Origin: UBA10649 sp963700255
Lineage (GTDB): Bacteria; Actinomycetota; Actinomycetes; S36-B12
Assembly (NCBI GenBank): GCA_963700255.1
Contig: CAVOWW010000004.1
Coordinates: forward strand, 1 to 64,000
DNA length: 64,000 bases
Direction of reading: 5' to 3'
The notes beneath the pieces are model-generated. The model was not told where the DNA came from. It ran no database searches and saw only the letters and a program-made list of their open reading frames with translations. How positions within the stretch are numbered: position 1 is the stretch's first letter; the number at the start of each line of letters is the position of its first letter. The translations under genes and the position numbers were made by a program. This document shows, one piece after another, positions 27,975 through 37,847 of this stretch.

Positions 27975-28930
27975 TCACCAGCATCCTCGCCGCAGACAAG
28001 GAGCCCGTGCCCTTCTGGGAGACGGCCCGCGACTTCCTGCTCGGCGTGCCCCTGCAGATCATCGCCATCCTGCTCACGGCGCTGATCGCGCAGCTCGTGC
28101 TCACCTGGCTGATCCGCCGCGTCGTCCGTCGTGCCACTGAGCGGGCCAAGATCGAGCGGCTCGCCCAGACGCGCAAGAACTCGCGCACCGCCGAGCTCTC
28201 GCAGGTGCTGCTCACGCAGCGCACGGAGCAGCGCGCCGCCGCGATAGGCACGCTGCTGCGCAGCGTCGTGGCGATCACCGTGTGGTCCATCGCCCTGCTC
28301 ATGATCCTTCCGCTCCTCGGCGTCAACGTCGGGCCGCTCCTCGCCAGCGCCGGTGTCATCGGCGTCGCCCTCGGCTTCGGCGCGCAGACGCTCGTCAAGG
28401 ACTACCTGTCGGGCATCTTCCTGATCATCGAGGACCAGTACGGCGTCGGCGACCTCGTCGATGTCGGGCCGGTCATCGGCACCGTCGAGGAGGTGGCACT
28501 GCGGTTCACCCGACTGCGGGATCAGACCGGCGTGGTCTGGTACGTGCGCAACGGTGAGATCCTCCGCGTGGCCAATCGCTCGCAAGGATGGACGCTGGCC
28601 ATCGTCGACATCCCGATCGCGTACAACGAGAACATCGACAGGGTCCGCGACATCGTCGACAGTGTCGCCAACGACATGGACGAGGACCCGACCTACGACG
28701 ACATGCTGCTCGGCCGCCCGATGTTCGCGGGCGTGGAGTCGGTCTCCGGCGAGGCGGTGGTGATCCGCATCACCGCGAAGTCCGTCCCGGACCAGCAGAT
28801 CCCGCTGGCCCGCACCATCCGCGAGCGCATGAAGCTGGCCTTCGACCGCGCCGGGATCACGGTGCCCGTCCTCGTGAGACCGCTGACCGGCATGCCGGGA
28901 TCGACGAATCCCCCGAAGATGGGCGCATGA
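27971..28930 (+). CDS. MscS-family mechanosensitive ion channel
   Basis: This 319-residue protein has two or three transmembrane helices. The pore helix region VIGVALGFGAQTLVKDYLSGIFLIIEDQYGVGD resembles TM3 and the beta domain entry of MscS, followed by GTVEEVALRFTRLRDQTGVVWYVRNG. It is expected to open under membrane tension during hypo-osmotic shock. The GTG start overlaps the peptidase stop and its stop overlaps the next ATG, so it is cotranslated with both neighbours. Confidence 0.9.
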   Translation: MITSILAADKEPVPFWETARDFLLGVPLQIIAILLTALIAQLVLTWLIRRVVRRATERAKIERLAQTRKNSRTAELSQVLLTQRTEQRAAAIGTLLRSVVAITVWSIALLMILPLLGVNVGPLLASAGVIGVALGFGAQTLVKDYLSGIFLIIEDQYGVGDLVDVGPVIGTVEEVALRFTRLRDQTGVVWYVRNGEILRVANRSQGWTLAIVDIPIAYNENIDRVRDIVDSVANDMDEDPTYDDMLLGRPMFAGVESVSGEAVVIRITAKSVPDQQIPLARTIRERMKLAFDRAGITVPVLVRPLTGMPGSTNPPKMGA

Positions 28931-30423
28931 CGCCCGCGGCCTGCCTCGTGACCGGTGCGACCGGCTACGTCGGCGGCCGCCTCGTCCCCCAGCTCCTCGC
29001 GCAGGGACACCGGGTCCGCGTCATGGCCAGGCACCCGGAGAAGCTGCGCGACGTTCCCTGGCTGGGCGACGTCGACGTCGTCGCGGGCGACGCGGGTGAC
29101 CCGGACGCCGTCAGCCGCGCCATGGCGGGCATGGACGTCGCCTACTACCTGCTGCACTCCATCCAGGAGGGCCCTGGCCTGGAGGACACCGAGCGGCGGA
29201 TGGCCCAGACGTTCGCCGACGCCGCCCGGGGCAGCGACCTGCGCCGCATCGTGTACCTCGGTGGGCTGGCGCCCGAGATCCCCATCGCGCGGATGTCACC
29301 GCACATGAGGTCCCGCGTCGAGGTCGGGCAGGCGCTGCGGAGCTCGGGCGTGCCCGTGGCGGAGTTCCGCGCCGCCGTGATCATCGGCTCAGGCTCGGCG
29401 AGCTTCGAGATGCTGCGCTACCTGACGGAGCGGCTGCCCGCCATGATCACGCCCACCTGGGTGCGGCAGAAGACCCAGCCCATCGCCATCCGCGATGTGC
29501 TCCGCTACCTCGTGGGCGCCGTCGACCTGCCGTCGACCGTCAGCCGGCCGCTGGAGATCGGCGGCCCGGAGGTGCTGACGTACCAGCAGATGATGCAGCG
29601 GTACGCCGCGGTCGCCGGCCTGCGACCGCGGGTGATCATGCCGATCAACCTGCTCACTCCCGGGCTCTCGAGCCACTGGGTCAACGTCGTCACGCCCGTG
29701 CCCCGGGCGATCGCACGGCCCCTGGTGCAGTCGCTGCGTCATCCGTCCGTGTGCCACGAGCACGACGTCGCGACCTGGATCCCGGACCCCCCGGGCGGAC
29801 TGGTGTCGTTCGACGATGCCGTCCGCCAGGCCCTGACGCGGATTCGCGATGCCCAGGTCGTCACCCGCTGGACGGGCGCCTCGGTCCCCGGCGCGCCGAG
29901 CGACCCGCTGCCCAGTGATCCCGCGTGGTCCGGCGGCACCCTGTACGAGGACATCCGGGTGCGGCACTCGACCGCGTCGACGTGGGAGCTGTGGCGAGCC
30001 GTCGAGCGCATCGGCGGCGATCACGGGTGGTACTCGTCGGACTTCCTGTGGGAGGTCCGAGGCCTCCTCGACCGCCTCGTGGGCGGGGTGGGGCTGCGCC
30101 GCGGCCGCCGCGACCCCGACGTGCTGGCCGTGGGCGACGTCGTCGACTTCTGGCGGGTGGAGGAGCGGCTGCCGCCGCACCTGCTGAGGCTGCGGGCCGA
30201 GATGAAGAACCCCGGGCTCGCGTGGCTCGAGTTCTCGGTCGAGGCCGAGGGGGCCGGCTCGGTGCTCCGCCAGCGCGCCGTCTTCTTCCCACGCGGGCTG
30301 GCCGGCCACGCCTACTGGTGGGCCGTCGCCCCCTTCCACGCGTTCGTGTTCCCGCCCATGGCCCGCCGCATCGTGGAGCGGGCCGAGAGTCCCGAGCCCC
30401 TCTCCACCAGAATGGCCTCGTGA
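28927..30423 (+). CDS. NAD(P)-binding SDR-like protein with DUF2867 domain
   Basis: This 498-residue protein starts with a Rossmann fold (CLVTGATGYVGGRLVPQLLAQGHRV) and continues RIVYLGGLAPEIPIAR, GSASFEMLRYLTERLPAMI and QPIAIRDVL. This is the extended, NmrA-like architecture with a C-terminal DUF2867 domain (FLWEVRGLLDRLVGGVGLRRGRR and later AYWWAVAPFHAFVFPPM). Such proteins are predicted to bind nucleotide and a hydrophobic ligand, but have no defined substrate. The ATG overlaps the channel stop by 4 nt (ATGA). Confidence 0.85.
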   Translation: MTPAACLVTGATGYVGGRLVPQLLAQGHRVRVMARHPEKLRDVPWLGDVDVVAGDAGDPDAVSRAMAGMDVAYYLLHSIQEGPGLEDTERRMAQTFADAARGSDLRRIVYLGGLAPEIPIARMSPHMRSRVEVGQALRSSGVPVAEFRAAVIIGSGSASFEMLRYLTERLPAMITPTWVRQKTQPIAIRDVLRYLVGAVDLPSTVSRPLEIGGPEVLTYQQMMQRYAAVAGLRPRVIMPINLLTPGLSSHWVNVVTPVPRAIARPLVQSLRHPSVCHEHDVATWIPDPPGGLVSFDDAVRQALTRIRDAQVVTRWTGASVPGAPSDPLPSDPAWSGGTLYEDIRVRHSTASTWELWRAVERIGGDHGWYSSDFLWEVRGLLDRLVGGVGLRRGRRDPDVLAVGDVVDFWRVEERLPPHLLRLRAEMKNPGLAWLEFSVEAEGAGSVLRQRAVFFPRGLAGHAYWWAVAPFHAFVFPPMARRIVERAESPEPLSTRMAS

Positions 30424-30854
30424 CCGACGAGCAGACGGCTGGCACCCCGCCCTACGACGACTTCGGCGGCGAGGAGTTCTTCACCTCCCTCGTGGCGGCG
30501 TTCTATGCACGGGTGGCGCATGACCCGATCCTGCGGCCGATGTACCCCGACGCCGACCTGGCCGCGGCCGAACGCCGGCTGCGCCTGTTCCTCATGCAGT
30601 ACTGGGGCGGACCGACGACCTACAACGACGAACGCGGCCATCCGAGGCTGCGGATGCGGCACATGGACTTCACCATCGACTCCGCCGCGCGCGACCGGTG
30701 GCTGTCCCTCATGCACGATGCGATGGTCGAGCAGGACCTCACCCCCGACCAGGAGACGCAGCTGTGGATGTACCTGGTGAGCGCCGCCTTCGCGATGCAG
30801 AACGTCCCTGACGAGCCGTACGGCCAACCCCTACCCACGGAGACCCGTCCATGA
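30420..30854 (+). CDS. glbO: Group II truncated hemoglobin GlbO
   Basis: This 144-residue globin binds oxygen or nitric oxide at heme b. Conserved residues are Tyr B10 in AFYARVAHDPILRPMYPD, YWGGPTTYNDERGHPRLRMR with the CD1 Tyr, the proximal His in RMRHMDF, and the distal Trp G8 in RDRWLSLMHDAM. These agree with mycobacterial GlbO (Rv2470). It overlaps the SDR stop and the alpha-glucosidase start by 4 nt each. The glbO-aglA gene order is kept from mycobacteria. Confidence 0.93.
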   Translation: MTDEQTAGTPPYDDFGGEEFFTSLVAAFYARVAHDPILRPMYPDADLAAAERRLRLFLMQYWGGPTTYNDERGHPRLRMRHMDFTIDSAARDRWLSLMHDAMVEQDLTPDQETQLWMYLVSAAFAMQNVPDEPYGQPLPTETRP

Positions 30855-32578
30855 CCGTCGATGCCACCCGCCCCGACCCGTCGAGCGACTGGTGGCGGCA
30901 CGCCGTCGTCTATCAGGTCTACCCCCGCTCGTTCGCCGACAGCGACGGCGACGGCATGGGCGACATCCCCGGGCTCATCTCCCGGCTGGACTACCTCTCC
31001 GACCTCGGCGTCGACGCGATCTGGATCTCGCCGTACTACACGTCACCTCTGCACGACGGCGGCTACGACGTCGCCGACTACCGCTCGATCGATGCACGCC
31101 TCGGCACGATGGACGACGTCGACGCCCTCATCTCGCAGGCCCACGACCGCGGGATCCGCGTGATCATGGACATCGTCCCCAACCACACGAGCAGCGAGCA
31201 CGTCTGGTTCCAGGAGCTGCTGGCCTCCGATCCCGGATCGGCCGCCTGGGACCGGTACATCGTCCGGGAGGGCACCGGTCCGGATCGTGAGACCCCGCCC
31301 AACAACTGGAAGAGCGTGTTCCACGGCCGCGGCTGGTCCCACGTGCGCGATGCCGGGGGCAACCCGACCGGCTACTGGTACCTGCACCTCTTCGACACCA
31401 CCCAGCCCGACCTGAACTGGCAGAACGCCGAGGTGCACGCGGAGTTCCGCGACATCCTGCGGTTCTGGTTCGACCGCGGCATCGACGGCTTCCGCATCGA
31501 CGTCGCCCACGGGCTCGTCAAGGAGGAGGGCCTGCCGGACTTCGAGTACCTCGACCCCGAGTCCGATGTCGACCCCGGCCACCCCTCGTTCGAAGCGCCG
31601 GCGATGTTCGACGAGGACGTCGCACACGCGCCCTTCTGGGACCAGGACGGCGTGCACGAGATCTACCGCGAATGGCGGGCGGTCGCCGACGAGTACGACC
31701 CGCCTCGCATCTTCTGCGGCGAGACCTGGGTGCCGAACCCCGAGCGACTCGCGCGCTACCAGCGTCCTGACGAGCTGCACACGTCATTCAACTTCGCCTA
31801 CCTCGAGGCCGGCTGGGACGCGCAGAAGATGCGCGCCTCCATCGACGACACCATCGCCAACCACGCGAAGGTCGGAGCGCCGCCCACCTGGGTGCTCTCG
31901 AACCACGACGTCATCCGGCATCGCACCCGCATGGCTCCGGTCACGCCCGGGGGTGAGCGCGACCTCGACCGAGGCCTGCGCCGGGCCCGCGCAGCGACTC
32001 TCTTCACCCTGGCGCTCCCGGGATCCATGTACCTCTACCAGGGCGAGGAGCTCGGCCTCCCGGAGGTCACGGACCTCCCGGACGCTGCGCGGCAGGATCC
32101 GGCGTGGCATCGCAGCGGCGGCACGGACGGCCTCCGTGACGGCTGCCGCGTCCCGATCCCGTGGTCCGGGGACGCCCCGTCGTACGGCTTCGGCCCCGGC
32201 GCAGAGTCCTGGCTGCCCCTGCCGGACGAGTGGGCGGGCCTGTCCGTGGCCAGCGAGCTGGGCGTCGAGGGATCGACGCTGGAGATGTACCGGCAGGCGC
32301 TTCGGCTCCGCCGGACGTCGCCGTCGCTGGGCGAGGGCCCGCTCGAGTGGCTCGATGCGCCGGAGGGCCTCCTGGCCATGCGGCGCGCGGCCCCGGACGG
32401 CAGCGGGACCATCGTGGCGATCAACCTCAGCGACGCAGCAGTGCGCCTGCCGGCATCGTGGGGTGTCGATGTGCGGCTCGCCTCGAGCGAGGACGTGGCA
32501 GTGCTCGCGACCGATGCCGGCGTCGAGTCCCTGGCGGTGGGCGGCGAAACCGCTCTGTGGCTCACCTCCACGTCCTAG
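30851..32578 (+). CDS. aglA: Alpha-glucosidase (GH13)
   Basis: This 575-residue enzyme hydrolyses alpha-glucosidic bonds of maltose-like sugars or trehalose derivatives. GH13 regions are DIVPNHTSSEHVWFQE (region I), DGFRIDVAHGL with the Asp nucleophile (II), ICGETWVPN with the Glu acid/base (III) and VLSNHDVIRHR with the stabilising Asp (IV). The N-terminus VVYQVYPRSFADSDGDGMGD is typical of GH13 subfamily 23/30. It is the last gene of the coupled chain from the peptidase. The tail of its sequence provides the -10 box of a small downstream ORF. Confidence 0.92.
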   Translation: MTVDATRPDPSSDWWRHAVVYQVYPRSFADSDGDGMGDIPGLISRLDYLSDLGVDAIWISPYYTSPLHDGGYDVADYRSIDARLGTMDDVDALISQAHDRGIRVIMDIVPNHTSSEHVWFQELLASDPGSAAWDRYIVREGTGPDRETPPNNWKSVFHGRGWSHVRDAGGNPTGYWYLHLFDTTQPDLNWQNAEVHAEFRDILRFWFDRGIDGFRIDVAHGLVKEEGLPDFEYLDPESDVDPGHPSFEAPAMFDEDVAHAPFWDQDGVHEIYREWRAVADEYDPPRIFCGETWVPNPERLARYQRPDELHTSFNFAYLEAGWDAQKMRASIDDTIANHAKVGAPPTWVLSNHDVIRHRTRMAPVTPGGERDLDRGLRRARAATLFTLALPGSMYLYQGEELGLPEVTDLPDAARQDPAWHRSGGTDGLRDGCRVPIPWSGDAPSYGFGPGAESWLPLPDEWAGLSVASELGVEGSTLEMYRQALRLRRTSPSLGEGPLEWLDAPEGLLAMRRAAPDGSGTIVAINLSDAAVRLPASWGVDVRLASSEDVAVLATDAGVESLAVGGETALWLTSTS

Positions 32579-32581
32579 TCT
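32576..32581 (+). promoter_or_regulatory. Leaderless -10 box at the end of aglA
   Basis: TAGTCT begins at the aglA stop codon TAG and ends exactly 6 nt before a GTG that opens a 20-codon frame. This is the same geometry as the other leaderless starts in this window. Confidence 0.4.
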
Positions 32582-32587
32582 GACGAC

Positions 32588-32650
32588 GTGGAGGTCGAGA
32601 TCGAGCTGCAGCTGGTCGGTGCCGACACGTCAGGGGCGTTGCCAGCGTGA
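32588..32650 (+). CDS. Predicted 20-residue leaderless leader peptide
   Basis: A GTG-initiated frame encodes a 20-residue acidic peptide (MEVEIELQLVGADTSGALPA). Its stop overlaps the GTG start of the M20 hydrolase by 4 nt (GTGA). A -10 box lies at leaderless distance upstream and there is no ribosome-binding site for either start, so the hydrolase would depend on translation of this leader. The peptide has no attenuator-type codon run. Confidence 0.4.
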   Translation: MEVEIELQLVGADTSGALPA

Positions 32651-33855
32651 CGACCATCCGCCACATCGTCACGTCCCACGAGCACGAGCTGGTCGCCCTC
32701 CGACGCCTCCTGCATGCCCAGCCCGAGGCATCCGGTGCCGAGCACGCCACCACTGAGGTGATCGTGGAGCGGCTCAGCGTCGAGGGACTGCGGCCGACCG
32801 TCTTCGCCATGGGCACCGGCGTGATCTGCGACATCTCCCTCGACCCCGACCGTGAGCCTGACCCGTCCTCGATGCCGACGGTGGCCCTGCGCGCCGACAT
32901 CGACGGCCTGGCGATGGAGGACCTCACCGGGGCCCCCTACCGGTCGCGGACGCCCGGCCTCGCGCATGCGTGCGGCCATGACGTGCACACCGCGGCGGTC
33001 CTCGGCGCGGGTCTGGCCCTGCTCGAGTCACGGCGGGCGCATCCGCGCAACGCCGTCGTGCGGCTGATCTTCGAGCCCGCCGAGGAGGCCGTGCCCGGCG
33101 GTGCCGTCGGTGTCATCGACGAGGGCGGGCTCGCCCACGTGCGCTCCATCTTCGGAGTGCACTGCGACCCCAAGCTCGACGTCGGATCCCTGGGGATCCG
33201 CGCCGGGGCGCTCACCTCGGCCGCCGACCAGTTCGAGCTCACGCTCTCCGGCCCCGGCGGCCACACCGCCCGCCCGCGAGAGACCGTCGATCTCGTGCGC
33301 TGGACGGCGCGCATCGTCGAACGCCTCTGGGACGAGGTGCAGGAGCATCTCGAGGCCCCGGTCACGCTCGTCTTCGGCGCCGTGCACGCGGGGGCCGCGG
33401 CCAACGTGATTCCCGCCACCGCCACCCTGCGCGGGTCCTTCCGCACCCCGGACCGACCCACGTGGGCTGCGGGCGAGCGGGTCATCCGGGAGGTGCTCGC
33501 CGCCCTCACCGCCGGGACGGACATCGGCCCGGCTCCGCACTGGCGCCTGGACTACACGAAGGGCCTGCCTCCGGTGGTCAACGACGCCGCCACCACGGCC
33601 CTGGTCCGTCGCGTCGTGTCGCGGGAGTTCGGTGCCAAGGCGGTTGCCGAGACCCCTCAGTCGATGGGCGGCGACTCCTTCGCCTGGTACACCGAGCAGG
33701 TGCCGGGCACCTACGTGCGACTCGGCACGCACGATCCAGCGTCCGGCTCGGAGCGCCAGGACCTCCACTCGGCGACCTTCGACGTGGACGAGCGCGCCAT
33801 CGCCATCGGCGCCCGGCTTCTGGCCGCCTGCGCCCTCGCCGCCCTCGACTCCTGA
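32647..33855 (+). CDS. M20 family metallo-amidohydrolase
   Basis: This 402-residue enzyme of the M20/amidohydrolase type cleaves N-acyl amino acids or similar amides with a pair of metal ions. Visible ligands are HACGHDVHTA (His), EPAEEAVPGG (Glu-Glu) and FGVHCDPKLDVGSLGIRAG (His). The dimerisation domain FELTLSGPGGHTARPRETVD lies in the middle and ADQFELT opens it. The final metal His is in RQDLHSATFDVDERA. The GTG start is coupled to the preceding 20-residue frame. It converges with the next gene with only 4 nt between stops. Confidence 0.9.
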   Translation: MTTIRHIVTSHEHELVALRRLLHAQPEASGAEHATTEVIVERLSVEGLRPTVFAMGTGVICDISLDPDREPDPSSMPTVALRADIDGLAMEDLTGAPYRSRTPGLAHACGHDVHTAAVLGAGLALLESRRAHPRNAVVRLIFEPAEEAVPGGAVGVIDEGGLAHVRSIFGVHCDPKLDVGSLGIRAGALTSAADQFELTLSGPGGHTARPRETVDLVRWTARIVERLWDEVQEHLEAPVTLVFGAVHAGAAANVIPATATLRGSFRTPDRPTWAAGERVIREVLAALTAGTDIGPAPHWRLDYTKGLPPVVNDAATTALVRRVVSREFGAKAVAETPQSMGGDSFAWYTEQVPGTYVRLGTHDPASGSERQDLHSATFDVDERAIAIGARLLAACALAALDS

Positions 33856-33859
33856 GCGG

Positions 33860-34522
33860 CTAGCGAACGACGTGCAGGGCGAGCCGCGCAGCCGGCCCGC
33901 TGGAGTACACGAACACCTGCCCGCGGGGGGTGCTGAACCGCTTCCAGGGGCCGGACGTGGCGGCGGACACCTTGGCGCGGTCGGTCGTGATCATGCCCAG
34001 CTGGCGGGCCGCGTGCAGGGCCCGCAGCGGCAGGCCGCCGAACGTCGGGCGTTCCCAGATCTCCTCGGCGACGGCCTCCTGCGCGCGCGGCGGCAGTCCG
34101 GCGCTGCGGCCGTCGAACTCCGCAGTGGCGTCATCGACGACGGGGACGAGATCGCCCGAGACGCCGAAGAACGGCAGCTGCCAGCCGTCGGTGGGCGGCA
34201 GGTGCTGCAGGGTGGGGGCCGCGCCCACCGGGACCGTGGCCCGCGGCAGCCCGCCGGGGCTCATGCCCGACACGGCGTCCGCGCGAAGGAGGTCCGCGAA
34301 CGCGCCCAGGGGCACGATGGCGTCCGTCGCGTCCACCTCGTCCACCGGCCCCGCGGTCGGAACCGCGATGAACACCAGGACGCCCAGGGGCGGCGACGTG
34401 AACACGCCCAGCGCGTTCGCCGCGGTCACGACGCGGGCGGGCAGGCTCTCGTCCCAGCGCAGCTGCCGGCGGCAGAAGCCCTCGAGTGCACGGGCCTCGG
34501 GCTCTGCGAGTCGAATTGTCAC
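33860..34522 (-). CDS. Conserved actinobacterial protein of unknown function (Rv2474c-like position)
   Basis: This 220-residue soluble protein has repeated beta-strand/helix signals (VFTSPPLGVLVFIAVPTAG and DGWQLPFFGVSGDLVPVVD) and ends RGQVFVYSSGPAARLALHVVR. I do not recognise catalytic motifs. It is the last gene of the minus-strand run ABC-F, thioesterase, this gene, and its start overlaps the thioesterase stop (GTGA). The same place is filled in M. tuberculosis by the hypothetical Rv2474c. Confidence 0.75.
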   Translation of the reverse strand: MTIRLAEPEARALEGFCRRQLRWDESLPARVVTAANALGVFTSPPLGVLVFIAVPTAGPVDEVDATDAIVPLGAFADLLRADAVSGMSPGGLPRATVPVGAAPTLQHLPPTDGWQLPFFGVSGDLVPVVDDATAEFDGRSAGLPPRAQEAVAEEIWERPTFGGLPLRALHAARQLGMITTDRAKVSAATSGPWKRFSTPRGQVFVYSSGPAARLALHVVR

Positions 34523-34940
34523 GTCGTGATTGTCGATGGCTCCAGCAGCGCCCGCAACTCAGCCGGGATTCGAATGGGGCGATCGGTCGCCGGGTCGACG
34601 ACGGCCAGCAGGCTGCTCGCCTCGGCCGCCAGGTCGCCGTGCTCGTCGAGGATCCGGTAGTTGATCGTGTACGAGGAGTTGCCCAGCTTGGAGATCCAGG
34701 TCTCGATGACGATCGGCTCGGGCGCCAGCAGCAGGGGCTTGCGATGGGTGATCTCCTGCTTGACGACGACCTGGGCGAACGTCGCCGACCGCACCAGGTC
34801 AAGGTCGTGGATCATGCCCATCCGGGCCTCTTGCAGGTAGTCGTGGAAGACCACGTTGTTCACGTGCCCGAGTGGATCGAGGTCGCTGAACCGTCGATAC
34901 ACGGGGATCCGCAGGACGCGGTCGTCGGCCATGTCGGCCA

Positions 34941-34941
<1 letters not shown>
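34519..34941 (-). CDS. 4-hydroxybenzoyl-CoA-type (hotdog) thioesterase
   Basis: This roughly 140-residue hotdog-fold acyl-CoA thioesterase has the active-site region YRRFSDLDPLGHVNNVVFHDYLQEAR, with the FSDLDPLGHVNN signature carrying the catalytic Asp. VVVKQEITHRKPLLL follows. The GTG whose G is the last base of the ABC-F stop (TAGTG) is taken as start; an ATG three codons inside is possible. It is the likely equivalent of M. tuberculosis Rv2475c and hydrolyses acyl-CoA thioesters of unknown chain length. Confidence 0.85.
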
Positions 34942-36638
<1,697 letters not shown>

Positions 36639-36646
36639 AACCGCTG

Positions 36647-36652
36647 AGCCTA
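36647..36652 (-). promoter_or_regulatory. Candidate near-leaderless -10 box of ettA
   Basis: On the minus strand TAGGCT is followed by 8 nt and the ATG of ettA, which would leave a leader of zero to two nucleotides. No Shine-Dalgarno sequence is visible between them. Confidence 0.4.
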
Positions 36653-36707
36653 GTGGGCGGGCCCCGACCCCCGATCCGACGCTGGGCCGGGGCAGGCACC
36701 GGGCAGG

Positions 36708-37208
36708 TCAGGCCGCCGACGCCTCCGTGCCGGTGGTCTCGAGGATCTCACCCGTCTCCGGGTCGACGAGCTCCTCCATGCCGCCCTCGACCATGGCGTC
36801 CGCAAGCGCGCGCCGCTCGCTCTCGACGACGGACTCCCGCTTCACTCGGGTGAACGTGGCGATCCCCCTGGCGAGGTCGGGCCCGACGGAGAACGCCTCG
36901 ATGTCGGAGTAGCGCACCGTGTGCGTGTGATCGCCGCAGGGGCGCTGGACCTCGCGGCTGCGCAGGCGCCCGACCACGAGCACGGGCATCCCCTTCGTCA
37001 CGGTCTGGACCACGTTGTGCGCAAGCCCCCGCCAGCACGAGACCGTGAAGTAGTGGGTGTCGCCGTCGATCCATCGGTCGTTCGCCCGATCGAACCGACG
37101 CGTGCCGGCCGCAACCCGGAAGGACGCGACGGGCTCGCCCGACTTGGTGAAGCGCAGCTCGACGTCGTTCACGACGTTGCCGACGATCGGGAAGGTGATG
37201 TCGTTCAT
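36708..37208 (-). CDS. Single-stranded DNA-binding protein paralogue
   Basis: This 166-residue protein has an OB fold: FPIVGNVVNDVELRFTKSGE, VASFRVAAGTRRFDR, THYFTVSCWRGLAHNVVQTV and KGMPVLVVGRLRSREVQ. The ATG is preceded by AGGAG at good spacing; the longer upstream frame has no such signal. The C-terminus ends ETTGTEASAA and lacks the acidic DDDxPF tip used by replicative SSB to recruit partners. It is therefore a second SSB of the Rv2478c type and probably not the replication protein. It lies next to ettA as in mycobacteria. Confidence 0.88.
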   Translation of the reverse strand: MNDITFPIVGNVVNDVELRFTKSGEPVASFRVAAGTRRFDRANDRWIDGDTHYFTVSCWRGLAHNVVQTVTKGMPVLVVGRLRSREVQRPCGDHTHTVRYSDIEAFSVGPDLARGIATFTRVKRESVVESERRALADAMVEGGMEELVDPETGEILETTGTEASAA

Positions 37209-37263
37209 TCGGTTCTCCTGGTCGCTCCCCGGGTGACTCCCGGCTGACGACGAGGATTCCTCC

Positions 37264-37289
37264 GCCGAGGGCGCGCGGGCGCCCTCGGC
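37264..37289 (-). terminator. Hairpin after the DUF6855 gene
   Basis: GCCGAGGGCG pairs with CGCCCTCGGC across a 6-nt loop, giving a perfect 10-bp G-C stem. Read on the minus strand it lies about 59 nt beyond the stop of the DUF6855 gene and 56 nt upstream of the SSB start. It could also affect the SSB leader. Confidence 0.6.
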
Positions 37290-37347
37290 CTCAGCGCTGT
37301 GGAGCCGAACCCGATCAGGTGCGTCCTGTGGACGCACGGAAGGCACA

Positions 37348-37758
37348 TCAGGCAGGCAGCGCACGCGCCCTGTTGTTGCGCGGGTTGTGCTCGAGCTCGA
37401 TGAGGCCGAGCTGCTCCAGCAACGGCGGCAGGTACATCCCGAACCGGCCGCGATATCCCTTGCGCAGGCCGTACCAGCCCCCCACCGGATTGTCGGCCGA
37501 GCGGCCCCACGCCTCGATGGTCCCGTCGGCAGGGTCCTTCGCCTCGTCGCTCGCTCCGAGGGCCACCCAGTCGCCGGCAGCGACCAGCATCGCGTGCAGG
37601 TCGTCGACGGCGCTCGCGTGGTACGTCAGCCTCGTCGCGCCGACCTGGCACACCAGGACCGCTGGTTCGGCGGCGTCATCCCGGTACATCGTGTACCGGG
37701 ACGTGCCCGGCGCTGTCGTCAGCTCCCAGGGGTCGTCCTTCGTTCCGGTGCCCGCCAT
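37348..37758 (-). CDS. DUF6855 family protein
   Basis: This 136-residue protein opens GTGTKDDPWELTTAPGTSRYTM and contains DNPVGGWYGLRKGYRGRFGMYLPPLLEQLGL and ends HNPRNNRARALPA. This is a strongly conserved layout in an uncharacterised family of actinobacteria (I recall DUF6855). The ATG is supported by GGAGGAG ahead of it; an upstream extension is without such support. It is soluble. It stands between an MFS transporter gene on the opposite strand and the SSB gene. No function is known. Confidence 0.7.
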   Translation of the reverse strand: MAGTGTKDDPWELTTAPGTSRYTMYRDDAAEPAVLVCQVGATRLTYHASAVDDLHAMLVAAGDWVALGASDEAKDPADGTIEAWGRSADNPVGGWYGLRKGYRGRFGMYLPPLLEQLGLIELEHNPRNNRARALPA

Positions 37759-37835
37759 CCGCCACTCCTCCTGGTCCGGCCCCCGCACGAAGCCCACCAC
37801 ATCACGTACCGGACATCAAGGCCTCCGATCCGCCC

Positions 37836-37841
37836 TAGGCT
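37836..37841 (+). promoter_or_regulatory. Leaderless -10 box of the MFS gene
   Basis: TAGGCT ends 6 nt before the GTG start at 37848, and no Shine-Dalgarno sequence is present. The geometry matches the other leaderless starts in this window. Confidence 0.5.
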
Positions 37842-37847
37842 GCGGTC

